From NCBI RefSeq assembly GCF_027244095.1, contig NC_069659.1, positions 26,506,501-26,570,500 on the forward strand: a stretch of 64,000 bases of DNA, given 5' to 3'. Origin of the DNA: Hemicordylus capensis (Eukaryota > Chordata > Lepidosauria > Squamata > Cordylidae). The translations under genes were made by a program, and so were the position numbers. Positions 22,651-46,025 of this stretch are shown piece after piece. Below the pieces are notes generated by a model. It had not been told where the DNA came from. It saw only the letters and a list, made by a program, of their open reading frames with translations, and did not search any database. Within the stretch, counting starts at the first letter, position 1, and each line of letters starts with the position of its first letter.

Positions 22651-23549
22651 TCCTATGATTCCCTTCTGCAATGCAGTATCATACCAAGGGCATCAACAGC
22701 TCTTGCGCACTTTTTCAGCTTTAAGCAAAAGCCTCTGGGGACCCCAGACACTGCTTCTTTAAGGGGGTGGGAGAAGAATTGGTGGGTGTGGGCTGTTTCC
22801 TGCTCTCCACTTTTCTCCTGAAAACTGCCCTCCCAGTTGGGATCCCCATAAGTGTGCTTGCTGCATCAAGAGGAAAACCAGCTGGGGCTGCAGGAGAAAA
22901 GTGGCTGACACACAGAGGAAGAATGCACTGGTGCAGTGAAAGAGCTGCCTAACAGAGCTTCCCAAGTAATTTCCCAATTTTTGACACCCTCCCCTTTCCC
23001 AGAAAGCCCTCCATACCACCCCAAAATATGTATTAATTAATTAAAATTTTCTTATATACCGCCTCCTCCCAAGACTCTAGGTGGTGAATATGTTCCCGAG
23101 TGTTGTGCAGCCCTTAGGGGCATGGTTCCAGGTGGCACAGAGGGCTGCCTTGGGAAGGGGAGTGGAATGGAGCTTCCCCACTGTACCAGTGCAGTAAGTT
23201 GGGAAGTTTTATTAGGCTTTCTTTTCTTTCCCTTTTCCTTCTTCTTTCCTTTTTCTCCCTTCCCTTCCCAACTTTCCCCCCTTTGAGATCAGCTTCCAGA
23301 AAAGCAGTGGTTAAGGCCAGCTTCTCTCCGTATGTCTCTCTACAACCATTAATTTTGTATAGGCCTGTCAGCTCCTGAAATAATTTTTAGCAGACGCAAT
23401 CGTATAACTTCTAATTAGTTAAGTTAAAATTAAAGCATCATAAATTTGCAGATGTACCATGCAATAATTTTAAATTTAAAAAGCATGATTGCTGCATCTT
23501 TGCTCTGTTATGTCAGCCAGAGATTTGTAAACCTTAAGGTTAAGGGCAT

Positions 23550-23765
23550 GAGCCAGCGTGGTGTAGTGGTTAGAGCTCTGGACTAGGACCAGGGAAACCC
23601 GAATTCAAATCCCCATTCAGCCATGAAACTAGCTGGGTGAATCTGGGCCAGTCACTTCTCTCCGCCTAACCTACTTCACAGGGTTGTTGTGAGGAGAAAC
23701 CGAAGTATGTAGTACACTGCTCTGGGCTCCTGGGAGGAAGAGCGGGATATAAAATGTTTTTTTTA
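23550..23765 (+). mobile_element. tRNA-derived SINE with L2-like tail
   Basis: Has AGCGTGGTGTAGTGGTTAGA through GAAGAGCGGGATATAAAATG. It sits in the loop of the large inverted repeat. Confidence 0.75.
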
Positions 23766-23884
23766 AAAAAAGGTTAAATACATCTGTACCTGCAACTTCT
23801 CTCCTACAAAATGCTTCTTCAGCACCACCCCAGCACTTTAAAGTGAAGAAGCTACAGCCAAGGTTTGACAGCTTTTTAGTTAAG

Positions 23885-24085
23885 GATGGGGCTGTCACTT
23901 AGTGGTTGAGCACCTGCTTTGCATGCAGAATATCAGGTTCAGTCCCTGGCATCTCCATGGAGGGCTGGGAAAGAGCCCTTCTTGAAACCTTGGAAAGTTG
24001 CTGCTAATCAGTGTAAACAATACTAAGCTAGACTGGCCAATGGTCTGACTCAGTATAAGGCAGCTTCCTATATTCCTGGTTTTTT
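23885..24085 (+). mobile_element. tRNA-Ala-derived SINE
   Basis: Has GGGGCTGTCACTTAGTGG, CTTTGCATGCAGAATATC and GGTTCAGTCCCTGGCATC, ending GGCAGCTTCCTATATTCC. It also lies in the loop of the large inverted repeat. Confidence 0.72.
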
Positions 24086-24624
24086 AAACAGTGTATCTCC
24101 CTCTTGTCAGTCTAACTAAATAGCAAGTGGAAAGTGCCATCTAGTGTTGTTTTGGAAGGTTGACATTTGCTACTGATTAGAATTCTAGGCAATTTAGTAA
24201 AGACATTTTCTCTTCTCTCTCCCTCAAAAGGACTCATTCAACAAGGGGAACATGATATAAATTAAATACCAAAAAAATCATGCTTTTTAAATTTAAAATT
24301 ATCGCCTGGTACATCTGCAAATTTATGATGCTTTAATTTTAATTTAACCAATTAGAAGTCATACGATTGCATCTGCTAAAAATTATTTCAGGAGCTGACA
24401 GGCCTATACAAAATTAATGGTTGTAGAGAGGGACACAGAGAGAAGCTGGCTTTAACCACTGCTTTTCTGGAAGCTGATCTCAAAGGGGGGAAAGTTGGGA
24501 AGGGAAGGGAGAAAAAGGAAAGAAGAAGGAAAAGGGAAAGAAAAGAAAGGAAAAACAAGGGGTTGGGGAGCCAGGTAATTGTTTTTTCTGACATGTTAAT
24601 ATCCCCGGCTAGAGGAAGGGAATG

Positions 24625-25065
24625 AAGCTGTTCTCATGTACAGCCTAAACGGGGCTAGGGAAACTCAGCCTGGCTTAGGCTGTGTGCGAGAACTTCCAGG
24701 ATTGGGTCTGATCCCAGCAGGGCAGTGCCACCCAGCCCAGCTTTTTAACTTGGCATTTAGTCGGGGTTAAAGGTGTGAGTTCACTCTTAATCCAGGCTCT
24801 GGGGTTATGTGTTTGCTCAGGCTGCATTCAGCCCAAATGGTCACAGAAACGGGTGCCTAGAGTGACCATCTCCTGCGGGAATACCCCAATGCACCACACA
24901 CATTGTGTGGTGCAATGAGGGATATGTGGAGGCCGACATGCATGGTCCCAGCCTCTGGAGTTCTACGCTGCATGGCACAGGGCAGATAATCTGGGAGCAT
25001 GGTCTGCGCTCCCAGCAACATTTGGTCACTCATATGGGGCGGAAGGTGAGTTGGCCCAGACTTCC
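24625..25065 (+). repeat. MITE-like repeat, GAGGCT-terminus family
   Basis: Starts GAAGCTGTTCTCATGTACAG, contains CACCACACACATTGTGTGGT, and ends near GGCGGAAGGTGAGTTGG. It is a sister of 30690-31095 and 56919-57429. Confidence 0.55.
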
Positions 25066-25070
25066 TCCTA

Positions 25071-25467
25071 AGAATGTAAGAATAGCCCTGCTGGATCAGG
25101 CACAAGGCCCATCTAGTCCAGCATCCTGTTTCACACAGTGGTCCACCAGATGCCTCTGGGAAGCCCACAGGCAAGAGGTATGTGCATGCCTTCTCTCCTG
25201 CTGTTGCTCCCCTGCAACTGGTATTGAGAGGCATCGTGCCTCTGAGGCTGGAGATGGCCCACAGCCATCAGACTAGTAGACTAGTAGACCTGTCCTCCAT
25301 GTGCCTGTCTAACTCCCCTTTAAAGCTATGCAAGCTGGTGGCCAACACCACATCCCATGGCAAGGAATTCCATAGATTAATTGTGCGCTGTGTGAAAAAC
25401 TACTTCTGCTTGTCGGTCCTAAATTTCCCAACCTTCAAGTTCATGGGGTGACCCCTGGTTCTAGTGT

Positions 25468-25501
<34 letters not shown>

Positions 25502-26965
25502 TTCTCCCTGTCTACCCTCTCCACTCCATGCATAATTTTATACACTTCAATCATGTCTCCCCTTAGGCACCTCTTTTCCAAGGTAAAGAGACCCAGATGC
25601 TGTAGCCTAGCCTCATAAGGAATGTGCTCTAGGCTCCTGATCATTTTGGTTGCCCTTTTCTGCACCTTTTCCAGTTCTACAATAACCTTTTTAAGATACG
25701 GTGACCAAAGCTGTATGCAGCACTCAAAATGTGGCCGCAACATAGATTTGTATAAGGGCATTATAATATTTGCACGTTTATTTTCAATCCCCCTCCTAAT
25801 TATTCCTTGCTTGGGATTAGCTTTTTTCACAGCTGCCACACACTGAGACAACACTTTCAATGAGCTGTCCACCATGACCCCAAGATCTCTCTCTTGGTCA
25901 GTCACTGGCAGTTCAGATCCCATAAGCGTATATGTGAAGTTGGTGGTTTTTGCCCCAATGTGCATCACTTTACACTTGCTTACATTGAACTGCATTTGCC
26001 ATTTTGTCGCCCAGTTCCCCAGTTTGGAGAGATCTTTTTGGAGTTCCTCACAATCCGTTGTGGATTTCACTACCCTAAATAGTTTAGTGTCATCTGCAAA
26101 TTCCATCACCTTGCTGGTCACCCCAACTTCTAGATCGTTTATGAACAAGTTAAGGAGCACTGATCCCAGTACTGATCCCTGGGTGACCCCACTTCCTCCC
26201 TCCCTCCATTGTGAAAACTGTCAATTTATTCCTACTCTCTGTTTCCTGTCCTTCAACCAGTTACCGATCCACACATGAACCTGTCTCCTTATTCCATGAC
26301 TGCTAAGTTTACTTACTAAGTTTACACCTTTGGTGGGCAACTTTATCAAAAGCTTTTTGGAAGTATACTATGTCGAATGGATCACCTTCATCCACATGCC
26401 TATTGACATTCTCCAAAATCTCCAAAAGGTTAGTGAGGCAAGGCTTTCCCTTGTAGAAGCCATGCTGGTTACCCCTCAGCAAGGTCTGTTTTTCTATATG
26501 TTTAACTATTTTGTCCTTAAGTATGCTTTACATCAATTTACCCGGCACCAAAGTTAAGCTGACTGGCCTGTAATTTCCTGGATCTCCCCTGGATCCCTTC
26601 TTGAAAATTGGAGTCACATTGGCTACTTCCCAGTCCTCTGGTACAGAGGCTGATTGTAGGGACAAGTTATATATTTTTGCTAGGAAATTGGCAATTTCAC
26701 ATTTGAGTTCCTTCAGAACACTTGGGTGGATGGATGTCATCTGGCCATGGCAATTTGTTAATTTTTAGCTTTTCAAGACAGTTTAGAACATCTTCCTTTG
26801 TTACCTCAAATTCACCCAGTTCTTCAGGTGCTACACCTGAAAAACTCAATTCTGGAGAGGGTATATGGTCAGTATCCTCCACAGTGAAGAGCTCATTCAG
26901 CTTCTCTGAAATCTCCTTATCCTCCTTAATAATCCCTTTCACACCCTCATCATCTAAAGGTCCAA
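25071..26965 (-). mobile_element. CR1-type LINE, 5-prime truncated
   Basis: The minus strand translates to CR1 reverse-transcriptase pieces: VPEDWEVANVTPIFKKGSRG (about 26560-26640), LFINDLEVGV, FADDTKLFRVV (the F-A-D-D catalytic motif, about 26100), then QLWSPYLKKVIVELEKVQKR and the 3-prime tail. It has several frame breaks and an internal (GA)n at 25470-25498, so it is a dead copy. The 3-prime end abuts 25071. Confidence 0.85.
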
Positions 26966-27069
26966 CTGCCTCCTGCCCTCCAGAGGGTCCCCTCTGCCTG
27001 CCCGCCCGCCCGCCCACTACTGTGCGGTGTGTAAATAGCCCCAATGATGGCTGGACTACAGGAGATACA

Positions 27070-27460
27070 GGAAGACTGTAGCTCACTGGTAGAGCATCTA
27101 CTTTGCATGCCAAAGGTCCCTGGTTCAATCCCTGGCATCTCCAGGTAACTATAGAGACCAGCTGCTAGTCAGTGTAGATAGTGCTGACCCTAACCCCTGC
27201 TAACTGGGCAAAGAGACACCTTTTACCGTGGTGATTCTTTTTATTTAGCAGGGGGAGAGTAACTGGCCCTATTGATCCCCAGCACAGTACTTCCAGTGAC
27301 TGTTGCTGGTGTCTGTCTTATGTTTCTTTTAGATTGTCAGCCCCTTGGGGACAGGGTTCCATCTTATTTTTATTTATTATTTCTCTGTGTAAACTGCCCT
27401 GAGCCATTTTTGGAAGGGTAGTATAGAAATCGAATAACTAACTAACTAACTAACTATATG
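27070..27460 (+). mobile_element. tRNA-Ala-derived SINE joined to retroposon tail
   Basis: A tRNA-like head (GACTGTAGCTCACTGGTAGA, GGTTCAATCCCTGGCATC) leads at about 27190 into the GGGGGAGAGTAACTGGCCCT tail family, ending TTTTTGGAAGGGTAGTATAG. This suggests that the tail family is the 3-prime half of a SINE of this kind. Confidence 0.6.
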
Positions 27461-27947
27461 GACCAACAGTCTTACTTGAGAGAAGGAAACTTCCTCTGTT
27501 CCTGATATTCAGCAGGGTATAGGGTCAGAGGCAGGCATGGCTCCTAGCACTGTATGAAATATTCTCAGTCAGGTCAGGGTGCTCAGAAGTGAGATAAGAA
27601 CCCATTGCTATCCTCCTAACAAGGGCTATGACCATATGAAAGTTGCACAGGGTAACTGAGAAATATGTTCATGCAATTCTTTTTGAAAGTTTGAGAAAGG
27701 AAATTTGTCATAAAATGCTGCCTTAAAGAATCATCTTCTCAAAACAAATCTCTTAGTAAAATATTCTTTTGTAACAACAAATTTCCTCTTTCTTTGAACA
27801 GCATCTGAAGATGGCAGAAGTAAATGAAGAAATGATACCATCTAATCATATTCTGAGATTTTAGAGGATTTGGCCAAACGGGATTGGGCCAAAGGTTTCA
27901 TTGAAAGGTGTACTTTGCGGATGGATAGATAGATAGATAGATACTGA
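27461..27947. other. Non-coding stretch
   Basis: No gene is recognised. A short (GATA)n lies near 27922. Confidence 0.4.
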
Positions 27948-28150
27948 GCCAGTGTTCTGTAGTGGTTGGAGTGTTGGACTAGGACCAGGGAGACTCGAGT
28001 TCAAACCCCCATTCAGCCATGAAGCTCAGTGGATTACTCTGGGCCAGTCACTTATCTCTCAGCCTAACCTACCCCAAATGTTGCTCTGAGAATAAGCATG
28101 TACACTCCTCTGTCCTTCTTGGAGAAAGAACAAGTTATAAATGTAGAGGT
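27948..28150 (+). mobile_element. tRNA-derived SINE with L2-like tail
   Basis: Has TGTAGTGGTTGGAGTGTTGG, GAGTTCAAACCCCCATTCAG and a decayed tail. Confidence 0.68.
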
Positions 28151-28163
28151 TGTAGTAGCTGGA

Positions 28164-28200
28164 TAGAAAGAAAGAAAAAAGAAAGGAAGGAAGGAAGGAA

Positions 28201-28270
<70 letters not shown>

Positions 28271-28272
28271 AC
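28164..28272 (+). repeat. (GAAA)n microsatellite
   Basis: About 100 bp of GAAA and GGAA units. Confidence 0.95.
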
Positions 28273-28394
28273 GAACCTTGGAGAATCCTCATGCAATCCT
28301 CATTCTACAGGTTTCCTTGGTGGGGATTCTTTGAGATTCTATTTATCTATCTTAGAAAACAGATAGATTAGTCTCACTTAGAAAACTTAGCAGT

Positions 28395-29585
28395 CATGGG
28401 ATAAGGGGACATGTTCATGTGTTGATTGGTAACTGGTTGAAGGAAAGGAAACAGAGCATAGGAATAAATTGACACTTTTCTAAATGGAGGGAAGTAAGAA
28501 GTGGGGTCCCCCAGGGATCTATACTGGGACCAGTGTTTTTATTTTTTCATAAATGATCTAGAAGTTGGGGTTTGCAGCAAGGTGGCCAAATTTGCAGATG
28601 ATACCAAACTCTTTCGGGTGGTAATATCCAAAACAGATTGTGAGGAGCTCCAAAAGGATCTCTCTAAACTAGGTGAGTCGGCAACAAAGTGGCAAATGCT
28701 GTTCAAGTGTAAAGTGATGCACATTGGGAAGAAAACCCCAACTTCAAGTATACATTGATGGGATCTGAGCTGTCGGTGACTGACCAGGAGAGGGATCTTG
28801 GGGTCATGGTGGACAGCTCATTGTGAGTGTCGACTCAATGTGCAACAGCTGTGAAAAAGGCCAATTCCATGCTAGGGATCATTAGGAAGAGGATTGAAAA
28901 TAAAACTGCTAATATTATAACGCCCTTATACAAATCTATGGTGCAGCCACACTTGGAGTACTGCATACAATTCTGGTCACCACACCTATAAAAGGACATT
29001 GTAGAACTGGAAAAGGTGTAGTAGAGGGCAACCAAGATGATCAGGGGCTAGAGCACTTTCCTTATGAAGCAAGGCAACAACACCTGGGGCTATTTAGTTT
29101 AGAAAAAAGACGATTGTGGGGAGACATGATAGAGGTCTATAAAATCATGCACGGTGTGGAGAAAACGGATAGAGAGAAATTCTTCTCCCTCTCACATAAC
29201 ACTAGAACCAGGGGTCATCCCATGAAATTGATTGCCAGGAAGTTTAGGACTAGCAAACAGAAGTATTTTTTCACACAGCACATAATCAACTTGTGGAATT
29301 CTCTGCCACAAGATGTGGTGACAGAGAACAACCTGGGGGTTTGGATAATTTCATGGAGGAGAGGTCTATCAATGGCTACTATTTGGAGGGCTATAGGCCA
29401 TCTCCAGCCTCCAAGGCAGGATGCCTCTGAGTACCAGTTGCACGGGAGTAATAGCAGGAGAGAGGGCATGCCCTCAACTCCTGCCTTTAGGCTTCCAGCA
29501 GCATCTGGTAGGCCACTATGTGAAACAGGATGCTGGACTAGATGGGCTTTGGGCCTGATCCAGCAGGGTTGTTCTTATGTTTCTA
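28395..29585 (+). mobile_element. CR1-type LINE, 3-prime 1.2 kb
   Basis: Translates to FINDLEVGVCSKVAKFADDT, then DCEELQKDLSKL, the histidine-type region GDMIEVYKIMHGVEK, and a 3-prime UTR ending GGATGCTGGACTAGATGGGC and TTCTTATGTTTC. It has frame breaks and is not functional. Confidence 0.85.
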
Positions 29586-29591
29586 TCTAGC

Positions 29592-29750
29592 TATCCAACT
29601 ACTACTACTTCTACATTTATAGCTTGCTCTTCTTCCAAGAAGGCCAGAGGCATGTACATGATTGTCCTCACAACAACTTTCTGAAGTTGGTTAGGCGGAG
29701 AGATAAGTGACTGGCCATCCAGTCATCCAGTTATGGCAGAATAGCCCTGG
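29592..29750 (-). mobile_element. tRNA-derived SINE with L2-like tail, partial
   Basis: Minus-strand tail half (TTATAGCTTGCTCTTCTTCC, CCTCACAACAACTTTC). It lies directly after the CR1 copy. Confidence 0.55.
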
Positions 29751-29764
29751 ACGTGATATAATGT

Positions 29765-29880
29765 GACTGGGTATGATGGACCCCCAGATGTTGTTGGCCT
29801 TCAACTTTCATCATTCCCAGCCACAATGGCCTTTGGCTGGGTATGATGGGAGTTGTAGGCCAGCAACATCTGCTTTGTTT
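29765..29880. mobile_element. Small hAT-type MITE, decayed
   Basis: Has CCCCAGATGTTGTTGGCCTT and the inverted GTAGGCCAGCAACATCTG, like 21527-21662. Confidence 0.5.
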
Positions 29881-30689
29881 TTGTTAAAGTAGTCAAACCC
29901 ACCAGTTCTATGTATCTATATAGTTTATTTAGCATATTTAAAAACACAACGTAAAGTCAAAATATCATCATTGCATCATATGCTGTCTTTGTGCTGGGAA
30001 TTTACAGACAATACAAGAATAAATACCAAATGGGTTTAAAAAACAAAACAAAACATTGGAGAAGCATTCATGAAAATGAGAGCGGAGTGCCTATAAAATG
30101 ATAATGTCCATTCCAGGGGTCCACAATTCCACTTGCCATGCTGAGCATTCCGAAACACTCTCTAGTGAGCATGATTAACTCCAACCTTCCTCCCAGTCTT
30201 GGAATTAGATAGTGGGGCAGAATCATCTCCACAAATATGGGGCATTTCAGAGGTGCTCAGAGCAGCCTGAAAAGCAAGTGGACTGCAGGAATAATCAATT
30301 TCCCCCTCTCCAGCTCTAGGGCTGAGGCTTTTTTTTCATAGTGTGCTTCTGGGGTTCTTGGAATTCTTTGGAAGCACTGCAGATCATGCCTCTCCTGCTC
30401 CAAACCTGAAGAGATGAATTGTTCCTGGACTCATGTTCTGGTTCTGAAGCATGGTGAGACACCAGAGACAAGATCTCAGCCTTGTGGGTCCTGGTGACCA
30501 CACATTTGGTCACCAGGACACAAAACTTGTGGCTCTCTGGACCATTCACCTTCCTGTATCTATTTGATGCAGTCCATCTTCTTACTGAAGACTGGGAAGA
30601 AGGATGGCAAAGGGTACCAGTGCAGAACAGGGACAGGAAACATCATTCCTACCTAGTGAGTCTGAGTTCCTAATGAGTTCTTACCTAGT
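29881..30689. other. Non-coding stretch
   Basis: No gene is recognised. 30480-30520 holds a short palindrome (CTGGTGACCACA then TTTGGTCACCAG). Confidence 0.4.
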
Positions 30690-31100
30690 GGGATGCCCAG
30701 CCTGGGTTAGGCTGCACGTGAGAACTGCCGGGATTGGGCCCAATCTTGTCAGGCCAGCGTCCCTTAGCCCAGCTTCTTTACCTGGCTGCTAGCGCTCCTT
30801 AAACCCGGGCTACTTGCTCATGTGTGAGCTGGGCTGCTTCAATATGTTAAGCATATTGATGCCTAGAATGCCTGTCTCTTGGGGGAATCCTCTGAAGCAT
30901 CATGCTTGTTGCACAGTCCTGGCCTCTGTTTACCTGCACTACCGGAAGCAGCACAGAGATTCATCCTCATTGCTGCCGGTAGCGCTGCTCATCTGAGAGC
31001 ATGGTCCGCACTTCCAGAAGTAAGCCATTGCTCGTCTGGAGGGAAGGTACACTTCACTAGCCTGCCCTGTTTGCCTGGTCATGTGAACAACCTCAATGTC
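30690..31100 (+). repeat. MITE-like repeat, GAGGCT-terminus family
   Basis: Has CAGCCTGGGTTAGGCTGCAC and GTGAGAACTGCCGGGATT, ending GTCATGTGAACAACCTC, which is the complementary terminus of the family. Confidence 0.55.
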
Positions 31101-31552
31101 TCACTGCTCTGGATCCTTAACACAAGTGGTACCATCTCTGGGTCAGCAGATGCAAAACCTAGCTTTATCCTTAGGCTTGGGAGGGCGGGGTCTTATCCTG
31201 AAAGGTGCTAAAATCCTTCTGCAAGGTCCTAATTCACCTGCAGCTCTTGAATACTGCAGAACTGATTCAATCAGTATTTGACAGGAAGATTGTTCATTTG
31301 CTCATTTGACTTTTAAATACTGTAACGCCCTCAGATATTTATAAATGAATGCTACTCTTTTTAATTTAACTCAGTTCCAGACTGATATATGTAGTGCCAT
31401 AAAGTCCCATATATACAGTATAAATTCAATGGCAGAATGACCAGAGCTTGTTCACAGAATCAAGCTTCTAGATTAAAAATACACCATAGCCTACTGTATT
31501 ATTTTTCATGGGTCACAAAGTGTTCCACAGCTCAGAACCTGTTCTGATGCAA

Positions 31553-44012
<12,460 letters not shown>

Positions 44013-44070
44013 GCTGGATGAATGCTAAGGCTTTGGAACTCTGGTTGTTTAGCATGTAACAATCTTTTGC

Positions 44071-44078
44071 TTTTTATA
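44071..44078 (-). promoter_or_regulatory. MMP13: TATA box of MMP13
   Basis: TATAAAAA on the minus strand, 59 bp upstream of the first ATG. With the usual spacing of about 30 bp the transcript would begin near 44048 and carry a short 5-prime leader of about 35 bases. Confidence 0.8.
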
Positions 44079-44090
44079 GACCTTCACTTG

Positions 44091-44097
44091 TGACTCA
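44091..44097 (-). promoter_or_regulatory. MMP13: AP-1 site in the MMP13 promoter
   Basis: A perfect TGAGTCA (minus strand) sits 12 bp upstream of the TATA box. Inducible collagenase promoters, including mammalian MMP13, have an AP-1 site at this place that binds Fos/Jun and gives response to cytokines and phorbol ester. The match of motif and spacing is seen; the function is inferred. Confidence 0.8.
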
Positions 44098-44120
44098 TCA
44101 TCTCTCAGAGACAAGTTACA

Positions 44121-44127
44121 ACTTCCT
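44121..44127 (-). promoter_or_regulatory. MMP13: ETS/PEA3 site in the MMP13 promoter
   Basis: AGGAAGT on the minus strand, 23 bp upstream of the AP-1 site. Mammalian MMP13 and MMP1 promoters have a PEA3 site paired with the proximal AP-1 site. Confidence 0.6.
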
Positions 44128-44855
44128 AGTGACTGTAACACAATGTTAACATGCTTACATGGCTGTTTTCCCTCCCTTCTCGCCCAAGAAGGGATGGTTT
44201 TGGGAATCTGCTCTAACCCACTCGTGGCTTAGAAACCACAACTTTAGATAAACATGGTCTCAGCTTATTCCCAAGTGCTGTGGGAAGAGTTGAGTGGAGG
44301 CAAGAAGAAGAGCATTTCTGATTACTTTGCAATAACTTCTTTGACCTATTTTTCATGCTCTTGGATGCAATAAGCACCTTGCTTTTTATTTTGTCAGACA
44401 ATTGCAAGCCAAGCAATTGTGAGCAGGTGACTTTTCACTCGTTCCAGTGAATGTATGGAGAGGATGGCGTGGCATGTGGCAGTCCTACTCCCAACATTCA
44501 TATGTTTTGCTTAACATGTGCATAGATCCTACCCTATATGGACCAAGGGCTCTTTCCATGTGATCAGGAAGCCTGGGGAAATGGGGTCGAGAACTGGAAG
44601 GAAGGAGGGAGAGTATGAGGGCTGCACCTCTTTATTTAAACAGTCTGCAGCCAGTGCTGGGGGCCACTTAGTTGATGCTGACTACAGACACCCAAGACAG
44701 GGCCTGGTCCAGAGTAAAGACAAGCACAAGGAAGAAGATTGGAGTAACATAACTGTAGCATCCAAGAGTTATGGTATGCAAGGACAGGGCAGTGGAGCTG
44801 AATCAGGACTATTAGCAGTTTAATGAAATAGATATTATGTACAGAGAGGCAAGTG
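44128..44855. other. MMP13 upstream flank
   Basis: No repeat is recognised apart from the promoter motifs listed separately. Distal enhancers cannot be judged from sequence alone. Confidence 0.4.
44234..44240 (-). promoter_or_regulatory. MMP13: Possible RUNX2 (OSE2) site upstream of MMP13
   Basis: AACCACA (TGTGGTT on the minus strand) lies about 160 bp upstream of the TATA box. Mammalian MMP13 has a RUNX2 element in its proximal promoter that drives expression in bone and cartilage. This is a short motif, so chance occurrence is possible. Confidence 0.35.
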
Positions 44856-45425
44856 CATGGGCGTAGCATCCATTGGATGAGGGGTGCAAATGTCCCTGAG
44901 CCTGGAGGGTCAAGGGGCCCATAAGGGCCCCACTGCATACACCCTGTGCCGCCCTGCTGCCCACCACCATTTCCACACAATTTACCCTTATTGATGGTGG
45001 TGGTAGCGGCAGCGGGCAGGCTTCTCCCAGCTCCCTGGCAGGTGCACAGACCTCTCCTCCCTCCTCCTCCCCCGGCCAGCACACGGGCCTCCTCATTCCC
45101 TGGCTGGCACCCCAACTTCTCTCATACCTGCGTGTGGGGCTCCCCATTGAGTTAGGAGAGTGTCGCGTGCCGTGACATCACAGCACACGATACTCTCCCT
45201 ACTCAATGGGGAGGCCCATGAGCAGACATGAGAGAAGCTGGAGCACCGGCCAGGGAATAGGGAGGCCCGCACACCGAGAAGCCCGCCTGCTGCCGCCCCC
45301 ACAGGTAAATAAAGGGGGAAGCGCAGCAGTGAGGCTGGAAAGTAGGGGGCATGGCTTTGGCACTGGGGCACACAGGGAGCCCCCAAAACAACTTTGTCCC
45401 CAGGCCTCGGATGCCTTGATTTGGA
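44856..45425. mobile_element. Foldback DNA element, hAT-like left end
   Basis: The left end CATGGGCGTAGCATCC resembles the CAGGGGCGTAAC-type hAT ends. About 44985-45150 and 45180-45320 are complementary arms (GGGCTCCCCATTGAGT against ACTCAATGGGGAGGCC). The right end and target duplication are not clear. Confidence 0.5.
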
Positions 45426-45439
45426 TTTAATCACTGTGA

Positions 45440-45725
45440 TGTATTGCTATAACATTGTTTGTCCGGCGTAAAAAGGTTGCTGTGTTTTCTGGTGGTTAGT
45501 TTTCGTGAGACTGTTGGTAGCTTTGCTATTTATGTTTTGAATACTGAACTGAAGCATTTTGCCACTGTTGAGTGGGTAACCTGGAAAGCGCCCAGGCTAC
45601 TTCTTCTGAAAGGTGTGTGTGACCCCCTAGATACAACACAGGTGAGCTGCTGGTTGCTATCAGGCATGCACTTCTGCTTCTGCCACCATTTCTGTGACGT
45701 GTGAATCTGGAAATAGCCACCAAAT
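45440..45725 (-). repeat. Possible third copy of the 330-bp dispersed repeat
   Basis: Inverted relative of 11974-12315, seen in TTAGTTTTCGTGAGACTGTT. It is decayed. Confidence 0.35.
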
Positions 45726-45824
45726 GTCCAACATCCATAACGGACATTTGAAATTGACTTGACCATGTTTGGCTGAGGTGGGTAATTGACGTTTAGCATT
45801 TTTGGCTTCAACGGTGGTGGTCCA

Positions 45825-46025
45825 TAGGGACATAGGACATAGGAAACTGCCTTATACCGAGTCAGAACATGAGTCTATCTAGCTTAGTATTGTCTACACA
45901 GACCGGCAGTGGCTTCTCCAAGATTCCAGGCAGGTGTCTCTTTCAGTCCTATCTTTGAGATGCCAGGGAGGGAACTTGGAACCTTCTGTATGCAAGCAGG
46001 CAGGTCCTCTTCCCAGAATGCCCGC
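45825..46025 (-). mobile_element. tRNA-Ala-derived SINE
   Basis: Has ATAGGAAACTGCCTTATACC through AGGGAGGGAACTTGGAACCT. Confidence 0.7.

Larger units (their letters stand above)
23217..24549. repeat. Large inverted repeat with 786-bp SINE-bearing spacer
   Basis: Arms 23217-23490 and 24277-24549 are complementary over about 273 bp with few differences. Each holds a polypyrimidine/polypurine run, then AGATCAGCTTCCAGAAAAGC and an AT-rich end. The spacer holds two SINEs. It may be a foldback transposon or an inverted duplication; no target duplication was found. Confidence 0.8.

Noticed and set aside
25441-26160. 239-residue open frame that could be taken for a host gene
   Set aside because: It is CR1 reverse-transcriptase sequence (FADDTKLF motif) with CR1 3-prime UTR after it, a dead LINE copy.
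27075-27140. tRNA-Ala-like sequence with A and B boxes (also at 22080, 52400 and 55432)
   Set aside because: Acceptor stems are degenerate and each is followed by a shared SINE body, so they are tRNA-derived SINE heads and not tRNA genes.
1-31500. A further MMP or other gene downstream of MMP13
   Set aside because: Both strands were read for MMP motifs (PRCGVPD, HExxHxxGxxH, hemopexin blades) and for other exons; only repeats were recognised. Single small exons of unknown genes cannot be excluded.
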